The notes: generated by a model not told the origin, from the letters alone. Shown: positions 1 through 8,455, numbered from the stretch's first letter. The stretch is DNA of 17,882 nt from an uncultured Gammaproteobacteria bacterium (GCA_913043075.1 CAJWLI010000004.1:1-17882), one strand, 5' to 3'. A program made the numbers and translations.

Positions 1-181
1 CGTTGACCTTGAGAAAGTTGTTTGGAAAATTTTCAAAACCGGCTACATACCTTAGAATGCTTGACTTCCCAGACCCCGATTTTCCAAAGAGAGCCATAAT
101 TTTATTCCCTTCGAGATCGAGGTCAACATTGATACCGAATTCCCGCGATCGCTTAAATTTCGCATTAATTTGGATGGTCAT
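1..181 (-). CDS. modC: Molybdate ABC transporter ATP-binding protein ModC (N-terminal part, cut by window edge)
   Basis: The first 60 codons of an ABC-transporter ATPase read leftwards off the window. The protein starts MTIQINAKFK and has a clear Walker A loop GKSGSGKS at residues 33-40, followed by the usual helix (SILRYVAGF). The signature motif, Walker B and any C-terminal molybdate-binding domain lie beyond the edge. The ATG is 3 bp after the modB stop codon, so the gene belongs to the nudC-modA-modB-modC transcript. By family knowledge ModC hydrolyses ATP on the cytoplasmic face to drive molybdate or tungstate import through ModB. Assignment to ModC rather than another ATPase rests mainly on its position after modA and modB. 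Confidence 0.85.
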   Translation of the reverse strand, partial: MTIQINAKFKRSREFGINVDLDLEGNKIMALFGKSGSGKSSILRYVAGFENFPNNFLKVN

Positions 182-184
182 TAG

Positions 185-865
185 TTAAGTGAACTTTTTA
201 TCATTCCAAACCCTGTCTGTTCGGTAAAGAAGAGCCAAGATAAGAAAAGAGAACATTAACAAGGATCCTGATAAAAAATGTGCTCTTTCGTAATTTAGAG
301 TTTCTACCTGATCAAAAATAGCGATAGAAATTACCCTCGTTTCTTCTGGTATGTTACCTCCGATCATCAAAACTATTCCAAACTCCCCGATTGTGTGAGC
401 AAAGGATAAACAAAAACCAATTAGGAAACCCTTTTTTGATAAAGGCATTATGAGCGTGAAAAACCTGTCAAGTTTTCCTGAGCCAAGGCTTGTTGCGGTC
501 TCGATTAACTCTCTCTGAATTGACTGAAAAGAGACTTGTACTGGTTGAACATAAAAGGGAAGGGAGTAGATTATTGAGCCAACTACCAGCCCCGAAAATG
601 AGAACGCGAGAGGAACTCCGGTTGTATTAAGCCATGCGGCCCCGAAGAAACTCTGAGGAGAGAAAGCGATCAGCAGATAAAAACCTATTACTGTTGGCGG
701 AAGAACAATTGGGAGTGCGACAAGAGGTTGAACAATGTTCTTCCAAAAAGATTTAGTTTGGGATAACCACCATGCGAGTGGAGTCCCAATTAGAGCTAGA
801 CAGAGAGACGTAACCGAAGCCAGTTTAAGAGTTAGAAATAATGAAGCTAAATCATTTTCAGTCAT
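185..865 (-). CDS. modB: Molybdate ABC transporter permease ModB
   Basis: A 226-residue inner-membrane permease, the usual length for ModB. Hydrophobic segments run along the whole chain. The ATPase-contacting EAA loop is visible as IETATSLGSGKLDRFFTLIMP at about residues 140-160, and the N-terminal half carries the LPIVLPPTVIGFYLL stretch typical of ModB/CysU-type permeases. The family moves molybdate (or tungstate) delivered by ModA across the inner membrane, powered by ModC. The ATG overlaps the end of modA by 8 bp and modC follows 3 bp after the stop, indicating translational coupling. The oxyanion specificity cannot be read from the permease itself. Confidence 0.92.
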   Translation of the reverse strand: MTENDLASLFLTLKLASVTSLCLALIGTPLAWWLSQTKSFWKNIVQPLVALPIVLPPTVIGFYLLIAFSPQSFFGAAWLNTTGVPLAFSFSGLVVGSIIYSLPFYVQPVQVSFQSIQRELIETATSLGSGKLDRFFTLIMPLSKKGFLIGFCLSFAHTIGEFGIVLMIGGNIPEETRVISIAIFDQVETLNYERAHFLSGSLLMFSFLILALLYRTDRVWNDKKFT

Positions 866-1583
866 CTAGCCTGATTCCCCTGTATCCGGAGTTAATAATG
901 ATTTCTTGAGCTGCTGGGCTTAAAACCCAATCGATAAATTCTTCTGACCAGTCTTTCGCATTCGAAGTAATAACAAACTGCTGTTCAATTTTTGAATGCA
1001 ATGATTCAGAGATTACCAAGTAATTGATCGGAGAAATATTTTTGTTCAATGCCTGGCTAAGAGATATGAAACCCGCGTTTATACTTCCAGTTTCGATATA
1101 AGCGAATACCTGATTTACATTCACCCCGTAAGCTAAATTAGATAGATCATGGTTAAAATTCTCTAGGATCTCTAAGGCAGCTTTACCGTAGGGAGCAAAT
1201 TCAGGTCGCGCGAGAGCAAGTTTTCTATTGCTTTGAGATAGAGATTGTTCTTGCACGGGTGCAACCCTTTCCCAAAGGACAATGCGACCATATGCATATA
1301 CTCCCCTGGCTCGGGACCGACCTTTCGAGTCTAGCATTTTGGGACGATCTCTATCAGCTGAAAAAAAAATGTCATAGGGAGCGCCATTGACGATCTGGGC
1401 GAAAAGGATGCCGCTGGAACCCGAGATAATATTGATTTTTATTTTTTCTTTTTTTTCGTACTGGAAAGAGATTTTCTCAAAAGTAGAATTGAAGTTTGAT
1501 GCGACAGCGATATTGAGAGAATTATCTCCGTGGGAAGGTTTGATAAAACAAAGAAGTATTAAACCAAAAAAAAATTTCCCCAT
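858..1583 (-). CDS. modA: Periplasmic molybdate-binding protein ModA
   Basis: A 241-residue substrate-binding protein. A signal peptide covers about residues 1-19 (MGKFFFGLILLCFIKPSHG), and the mature chain starts DNSLNIAVASNF, the ModA-type first strand. Further ModA hallmarks are GSSGILFAQIVNGAPYDIFF at about residues 55-75 and a C-terminal region in which SPAAQEIIINSGYR resembles the family ending. It binds molybdate or tungstate in the periplasm and hands it to ModB. The start codon shares a base with the nudC stop (TAATG), and the 3' end overlaps modB by 8 bp. The N-terminal part is spelled unusually at DNA level because of long A runs, but the frame is intact. Confidence 0.9.
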   Translation of the reverse strand: MGKFFFGLILLCFIKPSHGDNSLNIAVASNFNSTFEKISFQYEKKEKIKINIISGSSGILFAQIVNGAPYDIFFSADRDRPKMLDSKGRSRARGVYAYGRIVLWERVAPVQEQSLSQSNRKLALARPEFAPYGKAALEILENFNHDLSNLAYGVNVNQVFAYIETGSINAGFISLSQALNKNISPINYLVISESLHSKIEQQFVITSNAKDWSEEFIDWVLSPAAQEIIINSGYRGIRLDD

Positions 1584-2428
1584 TAACTCTCTAGCTTTTT
1601 TAAGTAGTCATCGATGAGCCAGCCCGATATTGACATCATCGCTGGTTTGTTAGGCATGTCCTTATAGTGAAACCACCTTGCATCAGCGATTTCTTCTTCT
1701 TGGATTTTTATTTTTCCATCCAAGTATTCGGCGTGAAATCCTAACATCAAAGAGTTAGGGAAAGGCCATGACTGGCTCGAAAAATACCTTAAATTTTTAA
1801 TTTTTATACCCACCTCTTCAAAAACTTCTCTGTGCACTGTCTCTTCGATGGACTCACCAGGCTCAACAAACCCAGCTAAGGTGCTATAAAAATTTCCTTG
1901 CGCATTTACGTTTTTGGCGAGCAACAATTCCTCGCCTTTAGTTACTAAAACGATTATCGATGGCGATATTCTTGGATAGAAGGGGATGTTGCAATGCGGA
2001 CATTTTTTTGAGCGATCTGTTTTGGATTCCAAAGTTTTTGATCCACATGCGCCGCAAAATACATGCTGCCTGCTCCACTCTACTACCTGTTTTGCCCTGC
2101 CCACTAGATAGAAAATCGGAAGCTCTGTTCCTGTCAAAAAATTCCACAGAGTGTTCAACTTATAGCCTTCAGGTTCGAGAAGATCCTCTGCGATCTCTTC
2201 TGCAAATAAAGGAGTATTATCTCGAACCATCCCCAAAAAATGTGTTTTGTAAGACGAAATGCCTGACCATTGCCACTCTTGCATGGTTAGGGGACGTAAG
2301 GCTGGATTTTCCCTTGTTGTCAATATCTGGTTTCCTGACACAGGAATGTGCCAGGAGTCTTCATACTGTTTTGAATTATGAACGCCTGGATCGAAATCAT
2401 TAATTAAATCTACTAATTGCCAATCCAT
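1583..2428 (-). CDS. nudC: NAD+ diphosphatase / NADH pyrophosphatase NudC
   Basis: A 281-residue Nudix hydrolase that splits NAD(H) into NMN(H) and AMP; family members also remove NAD caps from RNA. A zinc ribbon is formed by C125, C128, C143 and C146. The Nudix box runs from G186 to G207 (GFVEPGE, then REVFEEVG), with all catalytic glutamates present. The NudC-specific motif SQSWPFPNSLM follows at residues 218-228, which separates this family from other Nudix enzymes. The length is close to the 257-residue E. coli protein with a slightly longer N-terminal domain. The stop codon overlaps the modA start (TAATG), so it is the first gene of a nudC-modABC transcript, an unusual partnership. A promoter candidate lies just upstream. 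Confidence 0.95.
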   Translation of the reverse strand: MDWQLVDLINDFDPGVHNSKQYEDSWHIPVSGNQILTTRENPALRPLTMQEWQWSGISSYKTHFLGMVRDNTPLFAEEIAEDLLEPEGYKLNTLWNFLTGTELPIFYLVGRAKQVVEWSRQHVFCGACGSKTLESKTDRSKKCPHCNIPFYPRISPSIIVLVTKGEELLLAKNVNAQGNFYSTLAGFVEPGESIEETVHREVFEEVGIKIKNLRYFSSQSWPFPNSLMLGFHAEYLDGKIKIQEEEIADARWFHYKDMPNKPAMMSISGWLIDDYLKKLES

Positions 2429-2452
2429 AGAGTTAGTCCGACGAAAAATAGT

Positions 2453-2481
2453 ATTCTAGCTTTTTATACTCGCTGTGTAAT
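2453..2481 (-). promoter_or_regulatory. Candidate sigma-70 promoter for nudC-modABC
   Basis: Read on the minus strand there is ATTACA (-35, 4/6 matches), a 17-bp spacer and TAGAAT (-10, 5/6 matches). Transcription would begin near 2446, about 18 nt before the nudC ATG. An AGTAT/ATACT inverted repeat (2450-2470) overlaps the -10; with the T run after it, this could also act as a weak terminator for the upstream protease gene. Found by eye only. Confidence 0.45.
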
Positions 2482-2511
2482 CCTTCAAAATTAGGGCTTT
2501 TTTTCTCAGTG

Positions 2512-3651
2512 TTAATTCCCCGGATTTGGGGCGTCAAGAGTTAATTGATATCTCTTTATTTTCTCGTTCCGGGTTGTGGTTACTTCAATCTTATCCCCGG
2601 GTTCAAATTTTTCTAATTGCTCGAGAAGCGTATCCTCATCTGAGACCAATGCTCCGTTGATATCTATAAGAACATCGCCTAAGTGAATTTTACCTTGCTT
2701 GTCATAGCGAACTCCTACCATGCCAGCTCTTTCAGCGGGAAGCCCTTCGATAACCGAAAAAATTGCTACCCCGCGCGCGCCGAGTCGCTTTGTCCAGTAA
2801 TCTGATAATAATTCTACGCCCATTACTGGTCTCACTACCTTCCCATGTTCAATTAGCTGAGGCACGATATTTTTTAATGTGTTTATCGGGATAGCGAAGC
2901 CAATACCTGCGCTGGCGCCAGAGGGCGATCGGATAGCTGTATTTACGCCGATTATTTGACCACTCGAATTTAAAAGAGGGCCTCCTGAGTTGCCTGGATT
3001 AATCGCCGCATCTGTCTGGATTACGTCTCGAATAGTTCTTTGATTTAAGGATTTTATCTCTCTCCCAAGGGCTGAGACTACGCCAACGGTTAGCGTGGAA
3101 TCCAAACCAAAGGGGTTCCCAATTGCTAACACTTTCCTTCCAACGGCGAGGGCGGAAGAATCCCCTAGCGGGAGAGGTTCAAGGAGCTCCTCAATGGCAT
3201 CAATCTTTAGGAGAGCTATATCTTTCTCTGGTGCCGCTCCTATTATCTTGGCTTCATAACTCCGGTTGGAATGGGTGGTTATCGTGATTTTGTTTGCTCG
3301 ATAGACGACATGAAAGTTTGTAACTATTATTCCTGATCGGTCCCATATGAAACCTGTACCTGTGCCTTGTGGTATCTCCGAGACATTCAGAGAAAATCGT
3401 TGCCTTCTCAATTTAGTATTTGTAACGAAAACTACACTGGGACTGGCTTTTTCGAATATAGCAGTGTTGTTCTTTTCGTCATTCGTAAACGGCAGCTCGA
3501 CGAGACCTGAAGATTTTTTTTCATCTTTGATTAAGCTGATAGAAGAAAAACTCTCTTTTTTATTATCGTCTTCCCAATTTACTCCTGTCGCAAATAATCC
3601 CGCGCTGCATATTAAAACGGTTATCCCAATGAACAGTTTATTTTTTAACAT
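2512..3651 (-). CDS. HtrA/DegS-family trypsin-like serine protease with one PDZ domain
   Basis: A 379-residue S1C protease. An N-terminal hydrophobic segment (residues 5-23, LFIGITVLICSAGLFATG) acts as a signal peptide or membrane anchor. The catalytic triad is H114 (TNFHVV), D144 (KDIALLKID) and S222 (GNSGGPL), all intact. A single PDZ domain covers about residues 270-375 (GVRYDKQGKIHLGDVLIDINGA region). One PDZ domain and a possible uncleaved anchor favour a DegS-like architecture over two-PDZ DegP, but the sequence also resembles plant and cyanobacterial Deg1/Hho types, so no symbol is given. It should act in the periplasm on misfolded proteins or as a stress-signalling protease. It starts 5 bp after the tolC-family stop codon, with only a weak Shine-Dalgarno, suggesting co-translation. 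Confidence 0.9.
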   Translation of the reverse strand: MLKNKLFIGITVLICSAGLFATGVNWEDDNKKESFSSISLIKDEKKSSGLVELPFTNDEKNNTAIFEKASPSVVFVTNTKLRRQRFSLNVSEIPQGTGTGFIWDRSGIIVTNFHVVYRANKITITTHSNRSYEAKIIGAAPEKDIALLKIDAIEELLEPLPLGDSSALAVGRKVLAIGNPFGLDSTLTVGVVSALGREIKSLNQRTIRDVIQTDAAINPGNSGGPLLNSSGQIIGVNTAIRSPSGASAGIGFAIPINTLKNIVPQLIEHGKVVRPVMGVELLSDYWTKRLGARGVAIFSVIEGLPAERAGMVGVRYDKQGKIHLGDVLIDINGALVSDEDTLLEQLEKFEPGDKIEVTTTRNEKIKRYQLTLDAPNPGN

Positions 3652-3656
3652 AAGCT

Positions 3657-5033
3657 CTAACGGGTTAGCTTGGTTGTTCTAGTTATCGTTTGGGTCGTGT
3701 CTAAAAATTTATTCAAATTATAGATGTCCTCTGGCGCCAAAACTCCAACCGTTTGTTTAAGTCTTAAGGTGTTGAGAACATATCGGTATCTTGCGCTCGC
3801 ATATTGAAACTGGGAAAGAAATAAACTTCTTTGTGCGTTGAGCACGTCCACGATATTACGGGTGCCGACCTCGTATCCTGTCAAGGTTGCTTCCAGAGCG
3901 CTCTCGCTTGATTCGATCCCGCGCTTCCCTGCGGACACTCTAGCGACATCGGTATTAACTAATCTAAACAAACTGCGAGTATTTTCCACGACTTGCCTTT
4001 TTGTTAAATCTAGAATCTTGCGGGCTGCTTCTAAATCATATTTCGCTGTTCGTACTCCCGATCTCACCGCGCCTCCCTGAAAGATAGGCATAGAGAGATT
4101 GAGCGTTGCTGTTTGTTGATCGACCTCTTGCCCTAGGAAAGATGTTCCTCCAGATTCGTTATGAGAGTAAGAAACCTGGGCATCGATCGTTGGTAGATGT
4201 CTTGACTTTGCTGCTTTAAGGCTCCTTTTCCCAGCATCAACGAGGGCTTCGTTTGCCTTAACGGTATAGTTATTCTTAAGGGCTTCGTCTACCCATTCTT
4301 CTTCGTTATTTGGGTCTGGTGATTTCACAGGAAATTGATCGGATAGGCCATATACAAAATCAAAGGCTCTCCCTGTCAGCCTGACCAGTGGTTCAAAGCT
4401 ATTTGATTGCGCTCCTTCGTCTTCGATAACACTCACCGTGGAGCTATCAAAGGCAGCTTTCGATTCTAAAACGTCAGTGATAGCAACAAGTCCCACATCA
4501 AATCGCTGTTGAACTTGTTCGAGCTGACGCTTTACCGCTTCTCTTTTCGCTGCTGATGCAGATAGCGCTGCCTCTCTTTCTAGGATCCGGAAATATATTT
4601 CAGCGACTCTAACGATAAGAGCTTGTTGTTCCGAAGAGAACTTTGCTTGAGCCTCAGAGCGTAAATTTTTTGAGCGCTGCAACTGATACCATGATTCCAG
4701 TTTGAAAATAGGTTGGCTAAGGAAACCGGACCATCCATTCTCGTTGAAATATGAAGCAGTGCTTGCAGGGTTGGAGGGGAATTCCCTGCGATTATCTGAG
4801 GTCTGTGCTCGGACGCCTATTTGAGGAAGCAGTTGTGAACGACTAAGCGGGACGACTTCTTTTCTCGAGAGATATCGAGCTTGCGCGGTCGCCAATTCAG
4901 GATCATTAGAAACTGACAATTCATAAATTTCTGATAAGTTACTCGCAAAAACACCCATCGGAAAGAGATTGCAGAGTAAGAGGAACAGGAAAAAATGGTA
5001 ATTTCTGAATGTTTTTTTCTTGCTAATAATCAT
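3657..5033 (-). CDS. tolC: TolC-family outer-membrane efflux/secretion channel
   Basis: An outer-membrane factor of 458 residues. From the chosen start the protein begins with a classic signal peptide (MIISKKKTFRNYHFFLFLLL..., cleavage likely after VFA at residue 30) and continues SNLSEIYELSVSNDPELATA, the TolC opening. The two tandem halves of the family are visible, with the second containing LPTIDAQVSYSHNES and the ending GTRNIVDVLNAQRSLFLSQ. It forms the exit duct for type I secretion and RND/MFS efflux pumps. The open frame extends upstream to 5153, but that adds 40 polar residues before the signal peptide; the ATG at 5033 has AGGA 8 nt upstream, and a candidate promoter would begin transcription near 5136. 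No pump or membrane-fusion gene is adjacent; a periplasmic protease follows after 5 bp. Confidence 0.9.
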   Translation of the reverse strand: MIISKKKTFRNYHFFLFLLLCNLFPMGVFASNLSEIYELSVSNDPELATAQARYLSRKEVVPLSRSQLLPQIGVRAQTSDNRREFPSNPASTASYFNENGWSGFLSQPIFKLESWYQLQRSKNLRSEAQAKFSSEQQALIVRVAEIYFRILEREAALSASAAKREAVKRQLEQVQQRFDVGLVAITDVLESKAAFDSSTVSVIEDEGAQSNSFEPLVRLTGRAFDFVYGLSDQFPVKSPDPNNEEEWVDEALKNNYTVKANEALVDAGKRSLKAAKSRHLPTIDAQVSYSHNESGGTSFLGQEVDQQTATLNLSMPIFQGGAVRSGVRTAKYDLEAARKILDLTKRQVVENTRSLFRLVNTDVARVSAGKRGIESSESALEATLTGYEVGTRNIVDVLNAQRSLFLSQFQYASARYRYVLNTLRLKQTVGVLAPEDIYNLNKFLDTTQTITRTTKLTR

Positions 5034-5136
5034 GAGGTTTTTCCTGCATGCTTTTGACGAGAATCTCTTCTGATTCAGTTTAGATTTGATGATATCAGAA
5101 TTGCGCCCAGCTTTTATTAATGGGTTATTGGAAAGT

Positions 5137-5153
5137 TTGATTATTGTAATCAA
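5137..5153. promoter_or_regulatory. 17-bp palindrome over the tolC promoter -10, possible operator
   Basis: TTGATTA and TAATCAA are perfectly complementary 7-bp arms separated by 3 bp (TTG). The palindrome covers the candidate -10 box of the tolC-family gene, the position expected for a repressor site. No regulator gene is nearby and I do not recognise the site as belonging to a known family. Confidence 0.35.
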
Positions 5154-5171
5154 GTTCTTAATCTAACCCAA
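5143..5171 (-). promoter_or_regulatory. Candidate promoter for the tolC-protease operon
   Basis: On the minus strand TTGGGT (-35, first three bases match), a 17-bp spacer and TACAAT (-10, 5/6 matches). The -10 lies inside the inverted repeat at 5137-5153. If used, the transcript starts near 5136, after the alternative upstream ATG at 5153, which supports translation from 5033 and leaves a leader of about 100 nt. Found by eye. Confidence 0.4.
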
Positions 5172-5173
5172 AC

Positions 5174-5195
5174 AAAAAACTTGAACCGAATTCAA
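5174..5195 (-). terminator. Weak intrinsic terminator after ileS
   Basis: In the ileS direction, three bases after the stop codon, TTGAA and TTCAA arms flank a TTCGG loop and are followed by G and six T residues. The stem is short and AT-rich, so termination may be partial, but its position directly after ileS and before the tolC promoter is appropriate. Confidence 0.45.
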
Positions 5196-5197
5196 AT

Positions 5198-8100
5198 CTA
5201 TAATGAATCTGTTTCGATAGATATAGAAAATTCATGTTCGTCTATCTCAAAAGAAAACCTTTGTTCGGTTGCTGTGAAGTTTAGTTGAGTAGTAAGAGTT
5301 TCGCTTTTGATATATTTTTCATGGGTTTTAATCACTGATTCGAGAACGGGGCCGGCCTTTATCGCAAGTTTGATCCTGTCGTTTACTTTAAGTCCAAAGT
5401 CTTTTCGAGATTTTTGAATTCGGTTTACCACTTCTCTAGCTTGACCCTGCGCTATAAGCTCGCTGTCTAGATTGCAATCCATGTCAATCGATATAAATTT
5501 GTTAGATACTGTGTTGTTCCCTTGTTTTGCTTCTCTAAACACAAGGATGTCCTCTAAATCAAAGTCCTCATTTTTAATCGTTATCTTCTCTTCTTCTCGC
5601 AACCTGTTAATGTCCGAAGAGGTAAGCTCTTCGATCGCTTTTTTATATTCCTTGAAATCTTTCCCTAGTCTTTTCCCCAGAATACGGGAGTTTGGCTTTG
5701 CATAAAGTTTTATGAAATTCTCTTCATTTTTAGAGTAGCTGATGTCCCTCGCATTAAGTTCTTGCTGCAGATAGTTTTCGAGTTTAGATATTTCTTTTAG
5801 CAGCTTCTCATCTGGATGGATGATGGTAACTTCTGAGACTGGGTATTTCGTTTTTAATTTCTCTTGATTACGTTTTTGTCTTCCCAGCAAAATAATATGC
5901 TGCATTCGTTGAACGGCTGACTCTAAAAGAGGCTTTATCCTTTTTTTGTTTCCCTCTGGGTAAGAGCAAAGGTGAACTGATTCCGGCAAATCTAAGGATG
6001 AAAAACCTTTAAGCTCCTGGTACAAGGCCTCTGATAGAAAAGGAGCAAAGGGGGCCATTGAGATACTCAATTCAACGAGTGCTTCGTATAAAGTGTGATA
6101 CGCTGAGAGCTTGTCTTGAGAGGTTCCTTCAGTCCAAAATCTAGCTCGATTCAGTCTAATGTACCAATTGGTGAGGTCCTCGATAAACTCAAAAAGGGAG
6201 GGCATCACGTTGTAAAGTCTATACCCCTCCATTTCATTGACTACAGACTCTTTGAGCGACTCTAGTCTAGACAGAATCCACTGATCCATGATGTTGGTAG
6301 ATGCAGAGAAATGAGCTTCCGGCCGCCAATTATCGATCTCTGCATAGGTATATAGAAATTTAAATGCGTTAAGCCAGGGAAGAAGAGCTCTCCTTACCAT
6401 ATCCTTTACACCTTCATCGGAGAACCTTTGTTCTTCACCTTTTACGAGTCCGGAGTTGATGAGGTAGAGCCTCAATGCGTCGGCCCCGAATGTCTCCATT
6501 AACTCTTCGGGAGGAGAATAATTCCTCAGACTTTTAGACATTTTTTTACCGTCTTCAGCCATCACAATCCCATTCACGACAACATTTTTAAAGGGATTCT
6601 TTCGAAAAAGAGCATTACCTAAGACTATAAGGGTATAAAACCATCCTCGCGTCTGATCTAATCCTTCCGCTATAAATTCAGCTGGGAATCCTCGATTAAA
6701 GGTTTCTTCATTTTCGAAAGGATAATGCAGTTGAGCGTAAGGCATAGACCCAGATTCAAACCAACAATCGAGCACCTCTTCAACCCTACGATATACGCCT
6801 GGTTCTCCAGAAACTCGAAATGTTACGGGATCAACGTTTTCTCTATGAAGATCGTTCAGCTCGATTCCGCTCAAAGATTTCAATTCATCTATTGATCCTA
6901 CACAAATTCGTTTCTCGGTCTCGTCGTTAATCCAAATCGGCAATGGGGTTCCCCAATATCGATTTCTGGAGATTGCCCAGTCAACGGCTCCTTCTAACCA
7001 TTTTCCCATGCGACCATTTTTTAGGTGTCCCGGCACCCAATTTATCTCTGCGTTAGCTTCCAGGAGTTGTTCCCTGAACTCTTCTACTTTTACGTACCAG
7101 CTATCAATAGTTCTATATATAATAGGAGTGTGACTCCGAGGACAAAACGGGTAGTTGTGTTGAACGACTTCTTGCTTGAAAAGCAGACCTTTATCTCGGA
7201 TAGCTTTGGTTATCTCTTTATCGGCGTCCTTTACATAGATCCCCGAAAAATCCTCGACTGCCGACGTAAACTTGCCTGACATATCAATCGGACATATCGG
7301 AGGAACATCGATGCCTGCTTTCTGGAATATTCGGTAATCGTCTTCACCAAAAGCGGGTGCTTGATGAACTATCCCTGTCCCGTTTTCTGGGGTGACGTAA
7401 TCGTCTTCTAATATAGAGAACCCTCCAAATTTTTCATGATCTTGAAAGAAATCAAAAATCGGTAGATATTTTTTCCCTACTAGATCTGAACCTTTGAGTT
7501 TGCTTATTGATTCAAAATTCTCACTATCTTTTAGTAAGTCTTGAGCATAGTGTTCGGAAACTATCAAAGATTTACCCGAACTTAAATCTTTGACTTCTGC
7601 GTAATCTATATCCCTTCCAACACATAGAGCCAGGTTGGATGGAAGAGTCCAGGGAGTCGTAGTCCAAGCAGCAACATATCTATCCTCTGACTTTAACTTA
7701 AAGAGGACGGTAAGAGCCGGATCTTGCACACTTTTGTAATTAGACCCTGCTTCGAAATTTGAAAGCACTGTCCCAAGTTCCGTAGAAAATGGGACGACTT
7801 TTTCTCCTTTATAAATAAGGCCTTGTTCCCAAAGTTGTTTGACAACCCACCATACTGACTCCATGTACCAGGGATCCATAGTTTTATAGTCGTTATCAAA
7901 ATCTACCCATCTACCTATTCTTTCAATTGTTTTTTGCCATTGAGCTGTATAGCGCTGAACAATTTTTCGACACTCATCGTTGTAACCTTTAACACCGAGT
8001 TGTTTTACCGCTTCTAAGGAGGACATTCCTAATGATTTGTCAATTTCATGCTCGATCGGGAGTCCGTGACAATCCCATCCAAATCGTCGTTGTACAAACT

Positions 8101-8338
8101 TCCCTTTCATTGTCCAATATCTTGGAACTACGTCTTTGAGAATAGAACCAACTAGATGTCCGTGATGAGGAAGTCCTGTAGCGAACGGGGGCCCGTCATA
8201 AAAGATGTATGGATCTGAGCTTGGATTTTTCTCAAGACTTTTCTTGAAAATATTTTTTTCGTTCCAAAACTTTAGCAGGTTATGTTCGGCATCAACAAAA
8301 TTGAAGTTTTCATCGCTTGGTTTGATTCTATCTTTCAT
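5198..8338 (-). CDS. ileS: Isoleucyl-tRNA synthetase, eukaryote-like type 2 (IleRS2)
   Basis: A 1046-residue class I synthetase that charges tRNA-Ile. The ATP-binding HIGH motif is HHGH at residues 58-61 in the context FATGLPHHGHLVGSI, and KMSKS is at 599-603. The editing (CP1) domain shows WTTTPWTLPSN at 225-235 and GTGIVHQAPAFGEDDY at 320-335. Length, the GLPHxGH context, PFSTELGTVLSNFEA at 183-197 and the lack of a C-terminal cysteine zinc finger place it in the IleRS2 group (eukaryotes, archaea, Chlamydia, spirochaetes, some others), not the ~940-residue type 1 of most proteobacteria. IleRS2 enzymes are generally less sensitive to mupirocin; the HXGH motif here is the canonical order. It stands alone, with its own promoter about 120 bp upstream. 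The Shine-Dalgarno before ATG is poor. Confidence 0.96.
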   Translation of the reverse strand: MKDRIKPSDENFNFVDAEHNLLKFWNEKNIFKKSLEKNPSSDPYIFYDGPPFATGLPHHGHLVGSILKDVVPRYWTMKGKFVQRRFGWDCHGLPIEHEIDKSLGMSSLEAVKQLGVKGYNDECRKIVQRYTAQWQKTIERIGRWVDFDNDYKTMDPWYMESVWWVVKQLWEQGLIYKGEKVVPFSTELGTVLSNFEAGSNYKSVQDPALTVLFKLKSEDRYVAAWTTTPWTLPSNLALCVGRDIDYAEVKDLSSGKSLIVSEHYAQDLLKDSENFESISKLKGSDLVGKKYLPIFDFFQDHEKFGGFSILEDDYVTPENGTGIVHQAPAFGEDDYRIFQKAGIDVPPICPIDMSGKFTSAVEDFSGIYVKDADKEITKAIRDKGLLFKQEVVQHNYPFCPRSHTPIIYRTIDSWYVKVEEFREQLLEANAEINWVPGHLKNGRMGKWLEGAVDWAISRNRYWGTPLPIWINDETEKRICVGSIDELKSLSGIELNDLHRENVDPVTFRVSGEPGVYRRVEEVLDCWFESGSMPYAQLHYPFENEETFNRGFPAEFIAEGLDQTRGWFYTLIVLGNALFRKNPFKNVVVNGIVMAEDGKKMSKSLRNYSPPEELMETFGADALRLYLINSGLVKGEEQRFSDEGVKDMVRRALLPWLNAFKFLYTYAEIDNWRPEAHFSASTNIMDQWILSRLESLKESVVNEMEGYRLYNVMPSLFEFIEDLTNWYIRLNRARFWTEGTSQDKLSAYHTLYEALVELSISMAPFAPFLSEALYQELKGFSSLDLPESVHLCSYPEGNKKRIKPLLESAVQRMQHIILLGRQKRNQEKLKTKYPVSEVTIIHPDEKLLKEISKLENYLQQELNARDISYSKNEENFIKLYAKPNSRILGKRLGKDFKEYKKAIEELTSSDINRLREEEKITIKNEDFDLEDILVFREAKQGNNTVSNKFISIDMDCNLDSELIAQGQAREVVNRIQKSRKDFGLKVNDRIKLAIKAGPVLESVIKTHEKYIKSETLTTQLNFTATEQRFSFEIDEHEFSISIETDSL

Positions 8339-8384
8339 TAGATTTCTAATTATTTGTGCTGATATTTCCGTGAAGCTTCATCTC

Positions 8385-8418
8385 GTGATTTCCTAACAAT
8401 TGCCTATAAAAAAATCAC
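8385..8418 (-). promoter_or_regulatory. Inverted repeat in the ileS leader
   Basis: The untranslated leader of ileS contains GTGATTT and AAATCAC, perfectly complementary 7-bp arms with a 20-nt loop. No T-run terminator follows and no T-box sequence was seen, so a regulatory function is only a possibility. Confidence 0.25.
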
Positions 8419-8455
8419 TTTGAGAGAGGGGACGCAAGATTTTCCTTTACTGATC

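Noticed and set aside
3..188. 61-codon open frame on the plus strand
   Set aside because: It lies antisense to the modC start, which has a clear Walker A motif and fits the operon spacing.
1960..2403. 147-codon open frame on the plus strand
   Set aside because: It is antisense to nudC, whose zinc ribbon and Nudix box are intact; the plus-strand translation shows no recognisable domain.
5034..5153. Upstream extension of the tolC-family protein by 40 residues
   Set aside because: It would place a polar, lysine-rich stretch before the signal peptide, has no good Shine-Dalgarno, and lies partly upstream of the likely transcription start.
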